In this document: positions 7,730 through 15,988 of the stretch, one piece after another
Position numbering within the stretch: the first letter of the stretch is position 1
How the letters are laid out: every line of letters starts with the position of its first letter
Assembly: GCA_020062745.1 (NCBI GenBank)
Contig: JAGUVT010000079.1
Location: forward strand, 1 to 32,624
Direction of reading: 5' to 3'
Source of the DNA: Deltaproteobacteria bacterium
GTDB lineage: Bacteria > Bacillota > Desulfotomaculia > Desulfotomaculales > JAGUVT01
DNA: 32,624 nucleotides
Position numbers and translations under genes: made by a program
The notes under the pieces: model-generated
What the model saw: the letters and a program-made list of their open reading frames with translations, nothing else
What the model was told of the DNA's origin: nothing
The model's database searches: none

Positions 7730-9454
7730 GTGCATAATATCGAGGTAGCCCGGGTGTTTGATGAACTGGCGGATTTACTGGAGTTAAAAGGAGAAGACTT
7801 TTTTAAGATCAGGGCCTACCGGAAAGCGGCGAGGGTGGTAGCCGGTTTGCCGGAGCCGGTAGAAAAAATCTGGCAGCGCGGTCAACTGGGCAAAGTGCCT
7901 GGCATTGGCAAAAATATAGCGGCTAAAATAAGTGAGTTGATGACTACCGGGAAATTTCAAAAACACGAGGATTTGCTCCGTGAGATACCGTCCGGCCTTT
8001 TGGAGATAATGTCACTTCCCGGTATTGGCCCAAAGCGGGCCAGGGTGCTTTGGGAAGGTTTGGGCATATCTTCAATTGCTGAACTGGAAGCGGCGGCCCG
8101 GGAGGGCCGGGTTCGTGAACTGCCTGGTATCGGCGGCAAGAGCGAGAGCGATATGCTCAGGAATATTGAGATGCGTAAAAACCAGGCGGGGTGGCTGCTT
8201 CTTGATACGGCCCGGCAGTTGACTACAGAACTGCTCGATCTTTTAAAGATTTTGCCTGGTGTCGGGCGGATAGAGATAGGCGGCAGTATGCGTCGCTGGC
8301 GGGAAGCAGTAAGGGACATTGATCTGGTGGTAGAAGCCGAAGACCAGGCGGAACTTTTTACGGTTTTGGCAAGACACCCCCAGGTTAAAGGGCTTCTTAG
8401 CAGGGAAGATAACCGGGCCAGGTTTGCCACCTCTTGGGGAGTTCCATTAGATGTAGAGGTGGTGTCGGGTGATCGTTTCTGGAGCGTTTTGCACTGCAGT
8501 ACCGGTAGTAAAGAACACTACCAAAAGTTACAGGAACTGGCTTTAAAGCGAGGGTTGAAACTTGATTCACGTGGTATCCGGCATCAGGGCGAAGGGATTA
8601 AGCCGGCAGCAGGTGAAGAGGACATTTATGCTCAACTCGGGCTGCCCTACATAGTGCCGGAATTACGGGAGAACCGGGGGGAAATTGAAGCTGCGCTGGC
8701 CGGTATCTTGCCTTTTCTCGTGGAACTTCCGGATATTAAAGGTGATTTTCATGTTCATACCGACTGGAGCGACGGCCTTAATTCTATTGAACAGGTAGCG
8801 GCCGCGGCAAGGGGGAAGGGATATAGTTATATTGCTGTAACCGATCATTCCCGGTCATTGAAAGTGGCCAGGGGACTGTCTCTTGAAAGGCTTGCCGAAC
8901 AGCATGAAGTCATACGCCGTTTGAATGAAGAACAGGGGTTTTATATCTTTACCGGTGTTGAGGCGGATATCCTGCCGAACGGAGAACTGGATTACCCGGA
9001 TGATATTTTGAGCAGGGTGGATGTGGTTATAGCCTCCGTGCACAGTGCTTTCCGCCAGGACCGGGAAATCATGACCGAACGCATTTTAGCAGCGGTTAAG
9101 AATAAGAAAGTCGATATTATCGGCCATTTGACTGGACGGCTTTTAGGCCAGCGGGAGGCGTATGCTCTGGATATTGACAGGATAATGGAAGCCGCTGCCG
9201 CCAATGGCACGATCCTGGAAATCAATTCCTGTCCCGACCGGCTGGATTTGAACGAGGAAAATGCCCGGCTGGCGAAAGAACGGGGGGTAAAATTGATTAT
9301 CAATACGGATGCCCATGATATCTGGCGAATGGATGAAATGAAGTACGGAGTAGCCGTAGCCCGCCGGGCCTGGTTATCACCGGAGGATATAGTCAACACC
9401 ATGCCTCTTCCGGAACTCCTTGATTTCTGGCAGAATAAAAAGGGTAAGGAGTGA
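7730..9454 (+). CDS. polX: Family X DNA polymerase / 3'-5' exonuclease PolX
   Basis: This 574-aa protein matches bacterial PolX (YshC), a gap-filling repair polymerase with a fused exonuclease. N-terminal helix-hairpin-helix motifs are visible ([35 protein letters not shown]). The Pol X nucleotidyltransferase core has [18 protein letters not shown] near residue 184, which supplies two metal-binding aspartates; the third is in DVEVV. From about residue 338 a PHP domain begins with [11 protein letters not shown] and continues with VTDHSRS, GVEADIL and INTDAHD, metal ligands of the Mn2+-dependent exonuclease. The start is GTG 7730 behind GGGGAGAGG. mpg follows 13 nt after its stop. Confidence 0.95.
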   Translation: MHNIEVARVFDELADLLELKGEDFFKIRAYRKAARVVAGLPEPVEKIWQRGQLGKVPGIGKNIAAKISELMTTGKFQKHEDLLREIPSGLLEIMSLPGIGPKRARVLWEGLGISSIAELEAAAREGRVRELPGIGGKSESDMLRNIEMRKNQAGWLLLDTARQLTTELLDLLKILPGVGRIEIGGSMRRWREAVRDIDLVVEAEDQAELFTVLARHPQVKGLLSREDNRARFATSWGVPLDVEVVSGDRFWSVLHCSTGSKEHYQKLQELALKRGLKLDSRGIRHQGEGIKPAAGEEDIYAQLGLPYIVPELRENRGEIEAALAGILPFLVELPDIKGDFHVHTDWSDGLNSIEQVAAAARGKGYSYIAVTDHSRSLKVARGLSLERLAEQHEVIRRLNEEQGFYIFTGVEADILPNGELDYPDDILSRVDVVIASVHSAFRQDREIMTERILAAVKNKKVDIIGHLTGRLLGQREAYALDIDRIMEAAAANGTILEINSCPDRLDLNEENARLAKERGVKLIINTDAHDIWRMDEMKYGVAVARRAWLSPEDIVNTMPLPELLDFWQNKKGKE

Positions 9455-9456
9455 CA

Positions 9457-9462
9457 CAGGAG
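9457..9462 (+). promoter_or_regulatory. Ribosome-binding site that sets the mpg start
   Basis: CAGGAG lies 5 nt before ATG 9468 and just after the polX stop. It favours 9468 over the track start at 9420, which would overlap polX by 35 nt. Confidence 0.75.
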
Positions 9463-9467
9463 TTGAT

Positions 9468-10052
9468 ATGGAATACTGTTTGTATAAAAAGGTCTTGCCC
9501 CGTTCTTTTTATGCCGGGGATACGGTTACTGTTGCCAGGGAATTGTTGGGCGCCTTGCTGGTACATGAAAGTTCATCCGGGTTGACAGTCGGGCGGATCG
9601 TGGAGGCGGAAGCTTACCTGCAGGGAGATCCGGCCTGTCATGCCAGCCGGGGTATGACCAGACGCAACCGGGTGATGTTTGGCCCGCCGGGGCATGCCTA
9701 TGTCTATTTTGTTTACGGGATGTATTATTGTTTTAATGTTGTTACGGCTGCCGAAGGTATCGGCGAAGCAGTTTTGATTCGTGCTCTGGAGCCGCTGGAA
9801 GGGATTCCGTTGATGTGCTCCCGGCGGCGGCGCCGGACGGAACTCTGTAGCGGACCGGCCCGGCTGGTGCAGGCTATGGGTATTGGAAAAGAACATAACG
9901 GGGCCGATTTAACTGCCGGTTCTCTGGTAGTCTGTGCCGGGGAACCGCCGGCAGAAGAAATTGTGACGTCAACCAGAGTCGGTATCCGGGCCGGGGCTGA
10001 TTTACCGTTGCGTTTTTATCTTTCCGGCAATAATTTTGTTTCCCGCAAGTAA
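9468..10052 (+). CDS. mpg: 3-methyladenine DNA glycosylase (AAG/MPG family)
   Basis: The 194-aa protein is a monofunctional glycosylase of the human-AAG type, which removes alkylated and deaminated purines from DNA. Recognised are the catalytic glutamate region IVEAEAY, the conserved [20 protein letters not shown], and [15 protein letters not shown] with the intercalating and base-stacking tyrosines. [14 protein letters not shown] follows near the C-terminus. ATG 9468 gives the usual family length of about 195 aa; the longer track start adds a non-conserved tail overlapping polX. Its location directly after polX suggests a base-excision-repair pair: base removal followed by gap filling. Confidence 0.93.
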   Translation: MEYCLYKKVLPRSFYAGDTVTVARELLGALLVHESSSGLTVGRIVEAEAYLQGDPACHASRGMTRRNRVMFGPPGHAYVYFVYGMYYCFNVVTAAEGIGEAVLIRALEPLEGIPLMCSRRRRRTELCSGPARLVQAMGIGKEHNGADLTAGSLVVCAGEPPAEEIVTSTRVGIRAGADLPLRFYLSGNNFVSRK

Positions 10053-10077
10053 AAGTTGTTGAGGAGGGGTTGGTAGT

Positions 10078-11034
10078 TTGAAAATTAGGGAAATCTATGA
10101 ACTGGCTGTGCGCAGGGGAATGGAAAATGATCCCAGAGGATTAGATGCGGTGCAAAAGCTTCTAGACAAAGAGAGGAAAAATTATGAAGACTTAAAAGAT
10201 GATGAAAAAGGCGAGTTCGATCAGGAAAAGTTGAAAAATCCGTATAGCGATACCAGGCTGCTTTGCGGTGACCCGGAAAAGGAAGTAAGGAGAGTGCTGG
10301 CCGGTGTTGATATGGAGGTTGGAGAAGTGTTGCTGGCCGACCGGATTTCAGAGCGTGGTACGCCGGTTGACCTGGTTGTGGCGCATCATCCGGAAGGCAA
10401 AGCCCTGGCCGCCCTGCATCAGGTGATGCACCTGCAAGAGGATGTGTTGGCTAAATTTGGTATTCCAATCAATGTAGCGGAGGGGATTATGGCCTCCCGG
10501 ATCAGTGAGGTCAAACGGGGGCTTATGCCTTTGAACCATAACCGGGCCGTGGATGCTGCCAGAATCCTGGGACTGCCGCTGATGTGCATTCACACTGTAG
10601 CCGATAATATGGTCAATAGTTTTTTGCAAAAGCTGATGGATGAAAAAAAGCCGGAGACTCTAGGCGAAGTAGTAAAAATGCTGAAAGAAATGCCGGAGTA
10701 CGCCGAGGCTGTCAAGCATGAGGCCGGCCCTTCAATTGTGGTTGGCAGTAGAGAGCGCCGGGCCGGGAAGATCATGATTGAGATGACCGGCGGCACCGGC
10801 GGTTCGGAAGATGCTTTCGCCAGGCTGGCTCAAGCCGGGGTAGGCACTTTGATTGTGATGCACATCGGGGAAAAACACCGCAAGGAAGCAGAGAAGAATC
10901 ATGTAAATATTGTTATCGCTGGTCATATGGCCAGTGATTCCCTGGGAATGAACCTTCTTCTCGATGAATTGGCCGGGCATGGCGTTGAAATTATGCCTTG
11001 CTCAGGTCTGATCAGGTTTGAACGGAAGGAGTAG
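10078..11034 (+). CDS. NIF3/DUF34-family metal-binding protein
   Basis: This 318-aa protein resembles the NGG1p-interacting-factor-3 (NIF3) family, which forms ring-like oligomers with a dinuclear metal site. The likely metal ligands are in VVAHHPEGKAL and, near the C-terminus, VIAGHMASDSLGMN, where His and Asp are conserved. MIEMTGGTGGS separates the two halves. The biochemical function of the family is unsettled. The first ~70 residues are charged and look like an added N-terminal segment relative to short NIF3 proteins. The start is TTG 10078 behind GAGGAGGGG. The gene nearly abuts the next one, so the two are probably co-translated. Confidence 0.75.
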   Translation: MKIREIYELAVRRGMENDPRGLDAVQKLLDKERKNYEDLKDDEKGEFDQEKLKNPYSDTRLLCGDPEKEVRRVLAGVDMEVGEVLLADRISERGTPVDLVVAHHPEGKALAALHQVMHLQEDVLAKFGIPINVAEGIMASRISEVKRGLMPLNHNRAVDAARILGLPLMCIHTVADNMVNSFLQKLMDEKKPETLGEVVKMLKEMPEYAEAVKHEAGPSIVVGSRERRAGKIMIEMTGGTGGSEDAFARLAQAGVGTLIVMHIGEKHRKEAEKNHVNIVIAGHMASDSLGMNLLLDELAGHGVEIMPCSGLIRFERKE

Positions 11035-11041
11035 TTTGCTT

Positions 11042-13603
11042 ATGACCTGCAGACCCGAGTTGCTGGCTCCTGCCGGCAGTTGGGAAGCACTGGTGGCGGC
11101 GGTGGAAAACGGAGCCGATGCCGTTTACCTGGGCGGCAGGCAGTTTAATGCCAGACTGCGGGCGGGGAATTTTGATGATTCTGAACTGGTTCGGGCAATA
11201 GAATATGCGCACATACGGGGGGTAAAAGTTTACGTTACAGTTAATACCCTGGTGGCTGACCGGGAATTACCAGAGGCGGCATTATTCCTGCACTTCATCC
11301 ATAATGCCGGCGCTGATGCAGCCATTGTCCAGGATCTTGGTCTGGCCAGACTGGCAAGGAACGTACTGCCGGAACTGGCGTTGCACGCCAGTACCCAAAT
11401 GACGGTACACAACCTGCCGGCGGCGGAACTTTTAAGAGAAGCGGGATTCCGCCGTATTATCCTGGCCAGAGAACTAAGCCTGGAGGCCATCACGGCAATT
11501 GTCAAACACAGCGGGATTGAGGTGGAAGTGTTCGGGCACGGGGCTTTGTGCCTGTGTTATTCCGGGCAGTGCCTTTTTTCCAGCATGGTCGGCGGCCGGA
11601 GCGGGAACAGGGGTCTGTGTGCTCAACCGTGCCGTCTCCGTTATGAACTGGCAGATGAAAAAGGGCAGGTGATAGTTAACCCGGGCGTGGCCGGGGATTA
11701 TCTGTTGAGTACAAGAGATTTGAACCTAAGCAACTGTCTGCCGGAGCTGATTAAGTCCGGTATTGTTTCTCTTAAGATCGAGGGGCGCATGAAACGGCCG
11801 GAGTATGTAGCCACGGTGGTACGTATTTACCGGAAACTAATAGACCGTGCGGTGAACGATGGGGACTATCGGGTGGAGCCGGAGGAAGCGAGAGAACTGG
11901 CCCAGGTTTTTAATCGGGGTTTTACGACCGGCTACCTTTTTGGTCGGCCTGGAGGAGAACTGATGAACGTAAGTAAGCCTAACAACCGGGGAATAAAGCT
12001 TGGCCGGGTAAAGAGTTACGACCGGGAAAGGCGGCAGGCGGAAATCGTCCTGGAGGAACCGCTGCAGGCTGGTGACGGTATCGAGGTATGGGTCACCGAA
12101 GGGGGCCGGCTTGCTTGTAAAGTAGGCCAGATGTTTCAAGATGGTAGAGTTGTGGAATGGGCTCCTGCCGGTACGACGGTGCTGCTTCCGGTGAGAGGAA
12201 GGGTGCGTACCGGCGACCGGGTTTTTAAAGTTTTTGATATCGGTCTTTTTAGAAGGGCCAGGGCTACTTTTACTTCCCCTCAAAAGCGGCGTAAAATACC
12301 GCTGTTTTTTTTGGTGAAAGGGCGTTTGAATATGCCTTTAAAGCTTGTTGCGGAAGATCCAGGCGGTCTGTTCGGGGAGGCCGAAACCCGGTCCCTCTGT
12401 CAGCCGGCGTTTAACCGGCCTCTGACCGAGGAGTTTTTACAGCAACAATTGGGCCGCCTGGGCAATACTCCTTTCACTCTGGAAGGTTTGCAATGTGATT
12501 TGGAAGGTGCGGTGATGGTACCGGTACGGGAGATTAACGCGGCCCGCCGCCTGGCTCTGGCTCAACTGGAGGAAAAAAGATTACAAGCGGCGAAAACCCG
12601 GCCGGTATCGGCGGAAGTATTTCAGCAGCGGCTTTTATTTGCTTTAAAACCCCGCTGCCGGAAGGTAAATTCCGATGAAATATTGCCGGGCGGCGGAATG
12701 TTGTCGCCGGCCATAGCCGTGGCTGTAACAGATCTGTCTTCATTAAAGGCAGCGGTATGCTCCGGCGCCGATGTGATTTATTATGGAGGTGAGCAGTTTC
12801 GTTTCAAGCTGCCTTTGGACCTGGAACAAGTCTATTCGGGCAGCAGTTACTGTGCCGAAAACGGCGTCCGTTTTATTTTCTCAACACCCCGTATCCTGCA
12901 TGATTTTGAGCTGGAACAATACTGCCGTTTATTAGAAAAGATAGTAGCCTTTCCAGTTGGCGGGGTGCTGGGAGGAAACCTGGGGTTGCTCCGGAGAGTG
13001 GAGGAAATTACCGGCCTGCCGATTTATGCCGATTTTCCTTTAAACGTGTTTAATTATGAAGCAGCAGCGTTTTTAGCCGAAGGAAGGGTAAAACAGATTG
13101 CTCTCTCACCTGAATTAACTTTAACTCAAATCAGCGAAATAATCCCTGATCTGGTAGTCCCGGCCGAAGTGCTGGTACACGGCGCTGTGCCCCTGGTGGT
13201 TTCAGAATATTGCCTGATAGGCGGTGTGCTCGGCTGCCCGGAGGCGAAGGGCGGTTGCGCTGGGCCTTGTAACCGGCAATATAACTTAAAAGATCGCATG
13301 GGGATAACTTTTCCGGTGGCGATGGATCGGTCTTGCCGGACGCACATTTTTAACTCCCGCGTTTTGTGTATGATAGAGGATGTTGATCAGTTGGCCGCGG
13401 CAGGGGTCGCTGTGTTGCGGGTAGAAGCCGGGAGGGAAGAGCCGGTTTACGTATCTGCCGTGGTCGAAGCTTACCGCCGGGTGATTGACTGCCTGAAGGC
13501 TGGTGGGAATGTGCAGCATCAGTCTTTGCTTGCCAGGAGGACCATTGCCGGGCTCGATCCGGGCGGTTTTACCAAGGGGCATTACTTTCGCGGCATTCTG
13601 TAA
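11042..13603 (+). CDS. U32-family RNA-hydroxylation/peptidase-like protein with DUF3656 (RlhA-like)
   Basis: This is an 853-aa member of the U32 peptidase family in the long DUF3656-containing form. RlhA and TrhP of this family are needed for hydroxylation of rRNA and tRNA bases, so an RNA-modifying role is more likely than proteolysis. The N-terminal U32 domain starts LLAPAGSWEALVAAVENGAD. Its signature follows at about residues 170-200 (EVFGHGALCLCYSGQC, then GNRGLCAQPCRLRYEL), with cysteines for a probable Fe-S cluster. A central DUF3656-like region spans about 370-530. A second, diverged U32 half begins near AVTDLSSLKAAVCSGAD and has its own cysteine cluster (GCPEAKGGCAGPC). ATG 11042 lies 10 nt after CGGAAGGAG; the track start 11018 would overlap nif3, and TTG 11036 is the alternative. 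Confidence 0.85.
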   Translation: MTCRPELLAPAGSWEALVAAVENGADAVYLGGRQFNARLRAGNFDDSELVRAIEYAHIRGVKVYVTVNTLVADRELPEAALFLHFIHNAGADAAIVQDLGLARLARNVLPELALHASTQMTVHNLPAAELLREAGFRRIILARELSLEAITAIVKHSGIEVEVFGHGALCLCYSGQCLFSSMVGGRSGNRGLCAQPCRLRYELADEKGQVIVNPGVAGDYLLSTRDLNLSNCLPELIKSGIVSLKIEGRMKRPEYVATVVRIYRKLIDRAVNDGDYRVEPEEARELAQVFNRGFTTGYLFGRPGGELMNVSKPNNRGIKLGRVKSYDRERRQAEIVLEEPLQAGDGIEVWVTEGGRLACKVGQMFQDGRVVEWAPAGTTVLLPVRGRVRTGDRVFKVFDIGLFRRARATFTSPQKRRKIPLFFLVKGRLNMPLKLVAEDPGGLFGEAETRSLCQPAFNRPLTEEFLQQQLGRLGNTPFTLEGLQCDLEGAVMVPVREINAARRLALAQLEEKRLQAAKTRPVSAEVFQQRLLFALKPRCRKVNSDEILPGGGMLSPAIAVAVTDLSSLKAAVCSGADVIYYGGEQFRFKLPLDLEQVYSGSSYCAENGVRFIFSTPRILHDFELEQYCRLLEKIVAFPVGGVLGGNLGLLRRVEEITGLPIYADFPLNVFNYEAAAFLAEGRVKQIALSPELTLTQISEIIPDLVVPAEVLVHGAVPLVVSEYCLIGGVLGCPEAKGGCAGPCNRQYNLKDRMGITFPVAMDRSCRTHIFNSRVLCMIEDVDQLAAAGVAVLRVEAGREEPVYVSAVVEAYRRVIDCLKAGGNVQHQSLLARRTIAGLDPGGFTKGHYFRGIL

Positions 13604-13620
13604 AAAAGAAGTTTTTTGGC

Positions 13621-13626
13621 GGAGGG
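13621..13626 (+). promoter_or_regulatory. Ribosome-binding site that sets the mutS2 start
   Basis: GGAGGG lies 7 nt before TTG 13634. The track start TTG 13616 has no comparable site upstream. Confidence 0.65.
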
Positions 13627-13633
13627 TTTTTGG

Positions 13634-15988
13634 TTGATTGATGGAGGCACGCTCAGACGATTAGAGTTTCCGAAAATCTTAGAGCAGTTGGCGAACTATG
13701 CCGATTCTGCTTTGGGTAAGGAGAAAGCCTTGGCCCTGCAACCGGTAACCGACCTGGAAACCGCCTGTCGGCGGCAGAAGGAAACTGCTGAAGGGTGTAA
13801 TCTGCTGCGCTTTGAGCCGCTGGCTGAAATTGGCGGCTGGCATGATCTACGGAACCAGTTGGAACGGGCAAAACGGGGAGCGGTGCTGGAACCGGAAGAA
13901 TTCCTGTTTATTGCCGATACTCTGGCAGCGGCCCGAAGGATCGGCAAGTTTTTGTCGGAGCGCCGGGAACGGTACCCTTTACTAAGTGGTATTGCTTCCA
14001 GATTAGCTGTTATGCCGGATCTGGAGCAGAAAATCAGGAAGGCTATTTTACCGGCGGGCGAGGTCGCCGACCATGCTTCACCGGAACTGGCTCAGATACG
14101 CCGCAGCTTAAACCAGGCTCAGGCGCGGGTAAAGGAACGTCTGGAGCAGATAATCCGTTCACCCGGTTACCAGAAATATTTACAGGAACCGATTGTGACC
14201 ATCAGGGAAGGCCGCTATGTAGTCCCGGTAAAGGTAGAGTATCGTGGTAGAATGCCGGGTATCGTACATGACCAGTCAGCCAGTGGGGCAACTCTTTTTA
14301 TTGAACCAATGGCGGTAGTAGAGGAAAATAACGAACTGCGTCGTTTGAAAACGGCCGAAAAACAGGAAGTCGAAAGGATATTAACCGTTCTGTCAGTTGC
14401 GGTTGCCCGGGTGGCTGGAGAACTGGGTGACTCTCTGGCGGCACTGGGGGAACTGGACTTCATTTTGGCTAAAGCCCGCTACAGCCGGAAGCTGAATGCG
14501 AGTGCCCCGGTTTTAGAGGAGGGGGCTTTCTTGGATATCCGGCAGGGACGCCATCCTTTATTGCAGGGTCAGGTGGTGCCGGTGGACATCCGCTTGGGGA
14601 TAGAATTTGACATTTTGGTTATTACCGGGCCGAATACTGGCGGCAAGACAGTGGTTTTAAAAACTGCCGGCCTGCTGGCGCTGATGGCGCAGGCGGGGTT
14701 GCACCTGCCTGCGGACGGCAGTTCCCGGTTGGGTGTTTTTCACCGGGTGTTTGCTGATATTGGCGACGAGCAGAGCATTGAGCAATCTTTGAGCACTTTT
14801 TCTTCCCATATGACCAATATTGTAGACATTATGCAAAAAGCAGGCCGGGACAGCCTGGTTCTGCTGGATGAATTGGGCGCCGGGACCGACCCGGTGGAAG
14901 GGGCAGCCCTGGCTCAGGCTATTCTGGAGCGTTTGCAGGTAAAAGAAACCAGGACCATAGCTACTACCCACTATAATGAGTTGAAAAATCTTGCTTATAC
15001 CCGGGAAGGGATGGAAAATGCGAGCGTCGAGTTTGATGCTGTTACTTTAAGGCCTACTTATCGATTGCTTACCGGCCGGCCGGGACGAAGTAATGCTTTT
15101 GAAATTGCTGTTCGGATCGGGTTGCCCCGGGAAATAATAGTCAGGGCCGGAGATTTTCTTACTGCTGAGCAGGCTCGGATGGAGGAACTGCTTCGGGATG
15201 TAGAGAAGGCCCGGCAAGAAGCAGAAACGAACCGGGAAACGGCAAATCGTTTAAAAGAAGAAGCAGCCCGGCTTAAGGATCAATATGAAAAGATGATAAG
15301 TGAAATATCGTCCAGGCGGGAGGAGTTGTTGACCAAGGCCCGGGCCGAAGCCAGGATGCTGGTTAAGTCAGCGAGGCTGGAAGCGAAAGCGGTAGTTGAT
15401 GAACTGAAGGCCGGGTTGGCCAAAGAAACAGGGCGGGAAAGAGCTAATGTGATCCAAAAGTCCCGTCAGCGGCTGGTAGAGCTTCAACATACCCATATGC
15501 AGGAACCTGCTGCCGGTGGAGAAATTCCGGCGCAGGTACAGGTTGGGGAAGAAGTGTTTCTGCCCCAGTTTAACCAGCACGGTTATGTGCAGGGGCTTTC
15601 GGCAAAGGATGGTGAAGTGCAGGTTCAGGTGGGGGCTATCAAGTTAAGTGTACCTTTGAGTGAACTGCGCAAAGCGGTGAAAAGAAGTGTTGCTGACAGC
15701 GGTCAGGAGCGGGTAGCCAGTGTTTTGCTGAACAAGACCAGGGAAATTTCCAGTGAATTAAGTTTGAGGGGGCTCTACGTTAATGAAGCCTTGTTGGAAG
15801 TCGAAAAATACCTGGATAATGCCTCCCTGGCAGGCTTGTTCAGGGTTAGCCTGATTCACGGCAAAGGAACCGGTTCCTTAAGGGAAGCGATCCATCGTTA
15901 TCTTACCGGGCATCAGCGGGTAAAATCTTTTCGTCTGGGTGATCACAATGAGGGAGGCAGTGGCGTGACCGTGGTAGAATTATCTTAG
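13634..15988 (+). CDS. mutS2: MutS2 ATPase/endonuclease
   Basis: Starting at TTG 13634 gives 784 aa, the usual MutS2 length, and the normal N-terminus IDGGTLRRLEFPKILEQLA. The core and clamp domains lead to the ABC-type ATPase with Walker A GPNTGGKT near residue 335, an ST-rich signature loop (EQSLSTFSSHM) and Walker B LVLLDELGAGTDP. A long coiled coil (about 510-620) is followed by a KOW-like region. The last ~75 residues form the Smr nuclease domain, with LRGLYVNEAL and LIHGKGTGSLREAI. MutS2 acts on branched DNA and, in Bacillus, on collided ribosomes. In the first Smr motif the usual LDLRG is SLRG. The stop overlaps the stop of the convergent PBP gene. Confidence 0.95.
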   Translation: MIDGGTLRRLEFPKILEQLANYADSALGKEKALALQPVTDLETACRRQKETAEGCNLLRFEPLAEIGGWHDLRNQLERAKRGAVLEPEEFLFIADTLAAARRIGKFLSERRERYPLLSGIASRLAVMPDLEQKIRKAILPAGEVADHASPELAQIRRSLNQAQARVKERLEQIIRSPGYQKYLQEPIVTIREGRYVVPVKVEYRGRMPGIVHDQSASGATLFIEPMAVVEENNELRRLKTAEKQEVERILTVLSVAVARVAGELGDSLAALGELDFILAKARYSRKLNASAPVLEEGAFLDIRQGRHPLLQGQVVPVDIRLGIEFDILVITGPNTGGKTVVLKTAGLLALMAQAGLHLPADGSSRLGVFHRVFADIGDEQSIEQSLSTFSSHMTNIVDIMQKAGRDSLVLLDELGAGTDPVEGAALAQAILERLQVKETRTIATTHYNELKNLAYTREGMENASVEFDAVTLRPTYRLLTGRPGRSNAFEIAVRIGLPREIIVRAGDFLTAEQARMEELLRDVEKARQEAETNRETANRLKEEAARLKDQYEKMISEISSRREELLTKARAEARMLVKSARLEAKAVVDELKAGLAKETGRERANVIQKSRQRLVELQHTHMQEPAAGGEIPAQVQVGEEVFLPQFNQHGYVQGLSAKDGEVQVQVGAIKLSVPLSELRKAVKRSVADSGQERVASVLLNKTREISSELSLRGLYVNEALLEVEKYLDNASLAGLFRVSLIHGKGTGSLREAIHRYLTGHQRVKSFRLGDHNEGGSGVTVVELS

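Noticed and set aside
7957-8430. 157-aa minus-strand ORF inside polX
   Set aside because: It is an antisense shadow of the helix-hairpin-helix and polymerase core, Ser/Arg/Pro-rich.
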